Shown piece by piece: positions 56,884 through 64,000 of a stretch of 64,000 nucleotides of DNA (position 1 is the stretch's first letter; each line of letters opens with the position of its first letter). Made by a program: the position numbers and the translations under genes. A model generated the notes under the pieces. The model was given only the letters and a program-made list of their open reading frames with translations. It ran no database searches and had not been told where the DNA came from. This DNA comes from Phallus indusiatus (Eukaryota; Basidiomycota; Agaricomycetes; Phallales; Phallaceae), in the NCBI GenBank assembly GCA_027605045.1, contig JAQFWX010000001.1, positions 2,604,001-2,668,000 of the forward strand, written 5' to 3'.

Positions 56884-57131
56884 GAAAAGTGCTTCATAAT
56901 CGGACGTGAGTTCGAATACTCTCACACACGCCAAAAATAGGCCTCTGTTACCCGCAGGGGGGAGTTTTAGTGGGTATTGAGCAATTGAGTCCCACACTAC
57001 CTATCTAGGTGTGCGTAAATGCATTTCTCCTCCTCGTCAGGTGTGTTCTATGTGCTGGACCAGGTCCAAACACCATAGTCACGTATACCTCCATAAAAAA
57101 AAAAAAAAAAAAAGAAAAGTGCTTCACAATC
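56884..57131 (+). mobile_element. SINE-like retroposon with poly(A) and target duplication
   Basis: Body 56902-57113 ends in 19 A followed by the second target copy. Target duplication is GAAAAGTGCTTCATAATC (56884-56901) and GAAAAGTGCTTCACAATC (57114-57131), 17 of 18 identical. The body starts with a tRNA T-arm-like hairpin (GTGAG-TTCGAAT-...CTCAC, 56906-56924) resembling a pol III B box, followed by ACACGCCA. A related sequence lies at 60880-60990 on the other strand. No coding capacity. Confidence 0.82.
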
Positions 57132-57335
57132 AACCACTGGAGCGTCGGTATGCCTGTTTCGAAGTGATTGCTTACAAAGCTCATTAATCATTTGATCTCC
57201 AATTCAATTGCTTCTCGAAGCACGAAACATATCAAAAAATAACAATTTCTGCCAAAGACCTGCTTTTTATTTTCATTTTCATTTTTTTTATCTTTTTGAC
57301 CGTCTTTTAACTTTGTTATCGGCTTGAATCTCACA

Positions 57336-57342
57336 TATAAAA
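57336..57342 (+). promoter_or_regulatory. TATA box of zinc-finger copy E
   Basis: TATAAAA in CACATATAAAAGGG, 98 bp before the ATG and in the same context as in the other copies. Confidence 0.65.
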
Positions 57343-57439
57343 GGGAGCTGTCATAATTGCCTCCCGGTCTAATAAAGCGTTGAAGATCCCAATTTCTGCA
57401 ATTCTAGTCCATTCTTCCCTTGTGCCATAATTGTCATAC

Positions 57440-58027
57440 ATGAGCTCTGAAAACATCACTCTGGTATCCACCTTACTATTTCTTTCTCCTTGCCTCAATT
57501 AACCCAGACTTTCCAGGGCCATTTCACCCTCAAGAAGGCTGAGTTTGTTGATCCCAACTCCCTTCAACCATACATTCAGGAAGTAACATGCGGGACCATA
57601 ACCATCTTTGCGTGCAATTTCCCCCATTGCCACCATGCTCACCCCAACCAAGAGAACACCATCCTCCACATTCAAATTGAACACCTCAAACTGTTCAACA
57701 CGAACTTGAACAAAAAGTTTGTCTGTTTGTGGTACGCATTGAGCTTCCTCCTATGTTCATACAATACTGATACATCGTGTCGTGCATGTTGAATAGTGGT
57801 TCAGAGTTTACTAGACTTTCAGAAGGTAGACGTCATGTTGAGTGCAAACAACTTGGTCTACGCTTTCGATGTGATCATTGGTATGTCTATTACGCAGATT
57901 CAGTAGTTCACCGCCTTACGGGAAGAAAAATTTACACTTTAGCCCAAAACGTTTCTGTCGAAGAGATGCTTTGAAGGCACATACCCGTATTCACTGGTGT
58001 CCATTAGATGTGAACCAGAGACGATGA
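57440..58027 (+). CDS. small three-zinc-finger protein, copy E (best reference copy)
   Basis: Four exons: 57440-57463, 57508-57731, 57797-57880, 57943-58027; 138 aa. Exon 1 codes MSSENITL. Residues 9-38 form a conserved leader (TLKKAEFVDPNSLQPYIQE). Finger 1: C44-x4-C49-x12-H62-x4-H67 (CNFPHCHHAH...HIQIEH). Finger 2: C81-x-C83...H96-x2-C99 (CLCGSEFTRLSEGRRHVEC), formed across intron 2. Finger 3: C108-x2-C111-x12-H124-x3-H128 (CDHC/PKRFCRRDALKAHTRIH), split by intron 3. The tail is WCPLDVNQRR. All splice sites are canonical and the promoter has a TATA box. Finger 3 has the canonical fold of DNA-binding C2H2 fingers; role and targets are unknown. I do not recognise the family from other genomes. 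Confidence 0.83.
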
Positions 58028-59590
58028 CGCTCAACGAGGGTGTGATGTACTACATATGCGCGAATGTCAATAAAGCTTTTTTCCATAGTAAAATAAAACT
58101 CAAGAACGTCGTTTCAAGCAATGTAAGTGAGCCGGTAGATCTTAGGACGTTCTAGGACTAGGACAAACCTTGAGGGGGAAAAGGGGTTCATGGTTTGTTT
58201 AAAGAGAGAAATTGTCGGATGTATTCGTGATCGATTTTGTTAAGGCGCGCTTATCTGCCAAGAAGCGTTTCACGTGTCAAATCTAATGATATGAAAGGAT
58301 ATGGATAGATGCCGCACGCAGCTCGCTCCCCTTCGGGTTGGTGTGTTTTGTTCGAGAGCGCGGAGTTCGCCTGCGCCGGAATGTCATGGTATGATGTGGT
58401 GTCACCCTGTCAAGATCAGCTTGGTTGCTGAACGCTGAGCGCTGTGTTGATCCGGTTACATCTAGCGAAATGATAGTATTGCTGTTAATGCAAAAAGTAT
58501 GTATAAAATAGAACAGTGCACGGTGGATAACAAGCTGAGTGGCAGGAACTGGCGTTTCTGATGAATCGACGACGAACGCGTCTGGAATTTCTATTTGAAA
58601 AGACTGCTGGCGTGTCCGTCGCTTTGCGTAATTCCGGTCTGATCTTTAAAGACGATGTAATTCATTGTCTGCCGCGGGTCTGCAGTTTAGGAAACTGAAA
58701 ATTGTGGGTACGAAGATTAGCGAAGGTGTCGAAATTGATTTGAAGGCGGTTAGGCAAAAGAACCCACCTCAGACGACGACGACGCAATCAGCATTCTCAA
58801 ACGCATTGGTTTCTTTGTTGGGAAACGTCAAGGCAATTGCATAGTATCACAGAACAAATGCAGTCATTGATGACGCTTGCGTTTGGAAAAATTTGCGTTC
58901 TTATAGCGAGTGGTGCGGGCTGGCGGGTCGATCAAATACCAAGGAAATAAGATAAGGTGGAGTACTCATGTATTGTGGTTCATTGCAGCAATTGCTCTTA
59001 CGAACTTAAAGTCAGTCCCTCAGAAGCTGGGAAGAGATCGCGTCTACAATCTTCAGACTCCGATGATGGCCAAGGCAACGTCACACATGTCACACTCTAA
59101 ATAGCTGGTCTCGACTTCCTTCTTCACGAACCAACAATCTTGACCAGCGACTATGCGTACCCCTCTCCATTTTGCTTGATCACAGACACGACTTCAAATA
59201 TACTATGTTTCGACGAAACGTAAGGGCCTTGCGCTGCGTGCCGTTCCTTTCGTCTTCACCACTTGACCGTCGCAGATGTGACAAAAGCTCACTTCCATTT
59301 AGGACAATCGCATGAGACACTAGCCCTCTTGATTGCGCTGTTCATTGTTGCTCCGAAGGCGGTCCTAACAATAAGATTTTATGCTCGGTTTATCCGAGAA
59401 TAGCGGTAACGACGCGACATCCATCGTGCCACATCCAACTCTTCCAACGTCCACATCAACCTCGCTATCTCGCAAAGCCGGCCAGAGAACTTTCTTCATC
59501 AAGTTCCAAGAATCTGTTATCTTCTCAATCACACGTTAAACCGGACTTTGCACTTGAGTTGACGGTAGAAGGTAATACATAATTCAAAAT
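58028..59590 (+). repeat. modules Y and X, block E (cleanest copy)
   Basis: Module Y (58090-59130) is uninterrupted here and serves as reference for the LINE and MITE insertion sites in block D. Module X (59230-59580) runs directly into the HSP20 pseudogene, showing the order zinc finger, Y, X, HSP20. No gene called; frame 58910-59104 is not conserved. Confidence 0.6.
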
Positions 59591-59614
59591 CGCAAATCGC
59601 CCTCGTTGTCGCGG

Positions 59615-60208
59615 CAGGATCCAACGATTTCCGTCCCTTCTTCGGAATCTTTAATGACGTCGCTCGTTCAGTTCGAGCACCATACTTATTCCAAACCATA
59701 CATCGTCATGTTACACCGTTTGACGACTTTTTTTAAATCCCGCCGCCCAACTCTAGACCTGTCATAGCAAGACAGCGATCGTATCGTCGAAGCTGAGATC
59801 CTAGAGTTAAAGAGAGAGCTCTGAGATCAGGGCTGGGGATAACGAATGGAGCTTGAAAGCTTAACTATTGAAGGGTACCTTGGCTAGGGCGCCCACAGCA
59901 ATGGAAACGGGAAGATCGATGCCAGTGCCGCTGGGTAGGAGGCGGCTGCCTCTATTAGGGGAAATGGTGATGAAGGTAGGCGTCTGCTTTCTCACGCTGT
60001 CACTCTATCTCAAGACCTAATATACTTGTGAAGTCACCAAACTTCGTTAGTGCATCTTACTTTACACGTTACACGCACAGTATGGCTTCCTCGTACCGTT
60101 AATGCCTCCAAGATCAACGCAACATTGCAGGATGGCATTCTAACATCTAACATTGCGCATCCCTAGGATCACCGAGGACCAGGGTTCCTTTAGGGTCCAG
60201 ATTCAGTG
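59615..60208 (+). pseudogene. HSP20 pseudogene, block F
   Basis: Full-length but decayed. Recognisable: CGATTTCCGTCCCTTCTTCGGA, AATGACGTCGCTCGTTCAG, CGCCGCCCAACTCTAGACCTGTC, then in-frame stops (GTCATAG), indels through the Asn-rich loop, a decayed intron and the end CAGGGTTCCTTTAGGGTCCAGATTCAG. Several frameshifts and no start codon. Confidence 0.85.
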
Positions 60209-61793
60209 AACCCTGCGATATCTCACTCGGTTGCTAAGCCTAAGTGTGCTTGCTATTCTACGTGTGCCGGAACCATATTTAAAACGACATAGTCAACGAT
60301 CAGAAATCAAAGCGGTTCCTTAAGAAGGTCGTATATACTACTACGAAGTCATCGTTGGCTGAGCTCATGTATTATTAGAGCAAAAGATAATCTAATTTTC
60401 TTAGTTGGTATTTGACTTGAACACGTGACTAAATTCTGAACGAGCAACTAGATTTAGTTGAACGGGATTTAAATTACATATCTACTTTTTCAGCGCTTTG
60501 GACGAATGTGAGGTGAGATTACTCAAAGTTCCGACGTCGCGCGGTACGTGTACGGTGGCGTCGCCATTGGTTAGATTACCGATTGAATAAAGGTAAGGTT
60601 AGATGTTAGTTTAAGATGAGTGCCAATCTAGTCATGATATAGATATCCGATAGTCAAAAAATGACTTTCGGTATGTTGTTACGGCAGGTGTTTCAAGTCA
60701 ACGCCACCAGCGGCACAAGGCCAGTAATAAGGACGGGGTTTATTTATTTTTGGTGGAGCTTTTGACTGACAAGCTCGGCGGAAATCAGCCATATCTTGCC
60801 AATCTAACTAAGTGTAAGACCGAAGGCCTTGTGCATAGGGGTTTATATGTACATAAAGGCATATTTTAGGTAATGAACGATTTTGTCTCACCGAGAACAA
60901 ATGCGTTAAGCACACCTTTAAAAGGTAGTGTGGGACTCATCTAGCTGGGTGGCGTCTGTTGATGCTTCCCACTAAAACTCCTCTAAATGTCTTTACTTGA
61001 CATGTTAAGTATGTTTGTAATTCGTCACCTAGAATGGGAGACTGAGTTTTTTTTTTACTAATGAGGTTTTTAGGGCCTTGTTTTTGTCTTTTCTCTTGTT
61101 TACTAGGATGGCGTCATGGGTGATTCGTCTTTGCATGGCGTCAATCCATTTGCTCTGGAGCATAGGTAAGGTTAGTTTTTTGTCGGGGCATGTTTTTCAG
61201 ATCAGGTATGCCGTTTCTGTAATTAATATTGTGTAGTGTCGTTTTTTTTCATATAATGGGAAAACAGAAAACATAGAAATCAAGATATGTAAAACAAGTA
61301 AATTAAAGGTGATGAACAGAAGGATCAACGTCTGATAAGTTTACCTGGTATGAGAGGGGCCAATTCCGACTGAAAGCCTCAAAGGAGGACGAAACTTCAG
61401 ACTTGCGTGTGAAGCGGACAGCTACAGCTGACTGTATTCTTCTTCCATCCCCTTCCATTCCCAGCAACAGGTGATGGGCATCAAAGACTTTTGTAATTTA
61501 ATTTTTGTCTGACCGAACCATACTTGGCTCGCCATTATGTCCGACGGTCGGCGGATGTAGGTGGATGTTCGTGTGTGAACAGATACAGTCCAAAATAGTT
61601 TTCCTTTCCAAAATGGTTATTCTGCTCAAAATTATCCTGTCAAAAATCGTTGATGCTATCAAACGCAAACGTTCATTCGCTCTCACGCTTTTGAAGATTG
61701 AGCCGCCCGGATCGCTCTCCATCCATGTCAATATGCCTCTAGTTTGTCCGACAAGATCACTATCCCCGCGAAAAATGCTTTCAGCCATTCACG
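60209..61793. other. intergenic with a second SINE-like remnant
   Basis: 1.6 kb. The only recognised item is the SINE-like remnant at 60880-60990. The two overlapping frames at 61498-61798 are on opposite strands and have no recognisable content. Confidence 0.45.
60880..60990 (-). mobile_element. SINE-like remnant
   Basis: In reverse complement it shares GGAGTTTTAGTGGG, GAGTCCCACACTACCT, AGGTGTGC and GCATTT in the same order and spacing as the SINE at 56902-57113. No poly(A) or target duplication is visible, so it is older or truncated. Confidence 0.6.
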
Positions 61794-61859
61794 TATAAAA
61801 AGGATATCATCACAATTGCCCCCCGGTCTGATATAGCATTGGGGACCCAAACTCCACAA

Positions 61860-62476
61860 TCCACATAACCAAGCCCACTTTTCTGTTACACGATTCCGAA
61901 AGTATCACTCCCGTGTGTAACCTACCTCTTCCTCCTTACTTCAGTTAAGACAGATCTACTAGAGTCATTCCATCCTCAAGAAGGTTGACTTCATTCATCA
62001 CAACTCGTTTCAATCATATATCCAGGAGGTACTATGCGAGACAATGTCCATCTATGCATGCAATTTCCCCAGCTGTCGCCATACGCACTTCCTCAGCCAA
62101 GAGGACACCGTCCTCCACATTCAAATTGTACACCTGAAGCTGTTCAACGCGAACCTGAACAAAAAGTTTGTTTGTTTGTGGTACGCATCAAGCTTCCTCC
62201 CATGTTTATACAATGCTTATCCAAGTTTGCGTCGTGAACGTTGAATAGTGGAGCAGAGTTTACCAGACTTGCAGAAGGTAAACGCCATGTTGTGTGCGAA
62301 CAACTTGGTTTACGTTTCCAGTGCGATTATTGGTATGTCCACTACTCACATTCCGTATTTCACGATCTTATGGAGGAAAAAAATCATACTTCAGCCCTAA
62401 ACGTTTCGCTAGGAGAGATGCTCTGAGGGTACATACCCGCAGTCACTTGTGTCCATTAGATGTGAGCCAGAGATGA
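61860..62476 (+). pseudogene. three-zinc-finger gene copy F, start codon lost
   Basis: Exons 2-4 are intact: 61963-62180, 62249-62332, 62395-62476. They code YACNFPSC...HIQIVH, CLCGAEFTRLAEGKRHVVC and CDYC/PKRFARRDALRVHTRSH, all with their ligands. Exon 1, however, reads ACGATTCCGAAAGT where the other copies have ATGAGCTCCGAAAGT: the ATG is ACG and one base is missing. TATA box at 61794-61800 and intron donor GTGTGT remain. Translation could only begin internally, for example at the ATG 62044, which would still include all three fingers. I call it a pseudogene with that caveat. Confidence 0.65.
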
Positions 62477-64000
62477 CGACGGGAGTGACGCGGTGACGCA
62501 CTATATATGTGCAAAACGTCAATAATTTCTCCAGAGTAAAATACGACTGAACATCTTTGTACCTATAAACATCCCATACATATACAAAATGACTGCGACG
62601 GCTGGATTCGGGGGTCTCGGACGACCGCCCTTCCATATATTGGCTCGTAATATATCTAAACGTCGTCAGGAAGTACGAATGGGTTCCAGCAATGTAAGTG
62701 AACCACCCGATCTTTGGAATGTTCTGAGAGTAGAACAAGCCTGAAAAGAGGAAAGGTGTTGACGACGGTCAGTTGAAAGAGAGAAATGGTCGGACCTACT
62801 TGTGATCAATTCTTGTTAAGGCGTGCATATCTACCCAGATACGTTTCACGCAATCCAACAGTATGGGAGGAGAGAGATAGATGCCGCACGCAGCTTGCCC
62901 CTTCGGACTGTCGTGTTTTGTAAGAGTGCGAGGAGATCGCCTGTGCTGGAATGTGATAGTATAATGTGGTGTCACCTCGTCAAAATCGGCATGGTTGCTG
63001 AGCGCTGAGTTATAATGGCGCTCTGTTGGTCCAGTTGCATCTAGCAAGATAATAACGTTGCAATTGAACCGAAAGGCAGAGAATATGGTTATAATAAACG
63101 GTTGCTCACGACGGATAACAAGTTATATAGCAGGGAACAACCTACTTGGGGGCAAACGCGTCCGGAATTATTTTTTTTTTGAAAGGGGCCACTGGTGTGT
63201 CTGTCACTTGCTTGACGTCGGTTTAACCTCTAAAGACGCTATAGCTCAAGCGCTCATTGTCTGCCTCAAATCGACACCTAACGAGTGAAATCGCTGGACA
63301 GAAGAGGACACACCAAACGAGCCGCACCAGCGTTCTCAAACACATAGATTTTCATTGGTTGGGAAAATGTCGAGATAATTGCATAATAAGATCGGAAATC
63401 AAATAACAACTGCTGCGTTTAGAAAGATTTGCGTTTGATAGTGAGTATTAGTGCCAGCTACCGGATCATCAAGCAAATACAAGAATATACAATGAGATCG
63501 TATACTCACTTATTATAATTCATTGCGGCGACTGCTCTTACGAACTTGAAGTCGGTCCCTCAAAAATCGAAAAAACCTAGTACGGATCGTTGTGATTGCG
63601 ACGAAAACTGCGTCTACAATCTTCAAACTCCGATTGATGACCAAGGCAGCGTCACATGCGTCCCATTCTGGATGGTGGCCTCCCTTTTCTGAGTTTTCTT
63701 ATACAAATTTTAGATCTGAAATATATACCAGCACTTTTCGGATGTGCTCGAAAAATGGATTGAGTGTAGTAACGTTGTCAAGTATATTGATTTCTGGGGA
63801 ATACTATTAAGCGCTTACGCTTTCATGCATCATGGACGCCGCATAGTATCGCAGATTGAACGAAGCCATGGCATCGATATTCAATCCTTTGACAATCGAT
63901 CAACCTTAATCCAATTAGGACTCGTTGCGATAACTTCGAGCCAATTGAGGATCAAGGAACACCAGTCGGCCATAAAATTTCCATTATTACTTGGTAAAGC
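62477..64000 (+). repeat. module Y and DUF6533 3'-flank remnants, block F (runs off window)
   Basis: Module Y from about 62690 to 63690, ending in the AACTTGAAGTCGGTCCCTC text seen in blocks A and E. Then 63690-64000 matches the 3' flank of the DUF6533 gene (GATGTGCTCGAAAAATGGATTG, GAACGAAGCCATGGCATCGAT, AAGGAACACCAGTCGGCCAT). The array therefore probably continues to the right of the window. Confidence 0.6.

Noticed and set aside
56906..56924. A complete tRNA gene
   Set aside because: Only a T-arm-like hairpin is present; no anticodon arm, D arm or acceptor pairing can be formed with upstream sequence.
57095..57113. A19 run as a sequencing or assembly artefact
   Set aside because: It is followed by an 18-bp copy of the sequence that precedes the element, the expected structure of a retroposon tail.

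Overview
The window is nuclear DNA from a filamentous basidiomycete, most likely an agaricomycete. Genes are cut by many short GT-AG introns (mostly 45-65 nt, branch-like CTRAC/CTGAT motifs), several exons are only 7-17 nt, and the families are typically basidiomycete: DUF6533-type multi-spanning membrane proteins, single-pass proteins with Ser/Pro-rich tails, and small HSP20s. No operon, Shine-Dalgarno, CRISPR or tRNA signal was found. All gene models were joined by hand from reading frames and splice signals. For the models called intact, exon lengths sum to whole codons; the exception is the DUF6533 gene at 18281-19883, whose region 18491-18597 is unresolved.

Left part (1-5.2 kb): conserved housekeeping genes. 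These are the 3' part of an isopenicillin-N-synthase-like 2OG-Fe(II) oxygenase (+), a PRMT3-type protein arginine methyltransferase (-), and a CCDC25/Jlp2-type NFACT-R protein (+). The last two are divergent across about 116 bp.

7-22.7 kb: three intact paralogues of an unrecognised ~180-residue soluble protein (7115, 17087, 21889; identical exon architecture) interspersed with two DUF6533-type membrane protein genes (9261 +, 18281 -). Between them lies a Q/N-rich, probably nuclear protein with Cys/His clusters (12067-14503, -).

24-32 kb: two paralogous single-pass membrane proteins with proline-rich tails (24589, 26682), a small two-exon ORF 9 bp downstream of the first, and a tandem pair of smaller membrane proteins with Cys-rich juxtamembrane segments (29264, 31002).

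32.5-64 kb: a complex, roughly 31-kb array of diverged segmental duplications. The recurring parts are an HSP20 gene, a small three-zinc-finger gene, non-coding modules called X, Y and Z here, and a DUF6533 gene with its upstream region. One HSP20 is intact (32590) and four are decayed. Four of five zinc-finger copies are intact and the fifth has lost its start codon. One DUF6533 copy is intact (47448) and one is a relic. Young insertions sit in the array: a 5'-truncated LINE with 13-bp target duplications, a SINE-like poly(A) element with 18-bp duplications, three foldback/MITE elements, and a small LTR-like insertion. The most interesting unit is the zinc-finger family: it keeps open frames and splice sites while the HSP20s beside it decay, which suggests selection.
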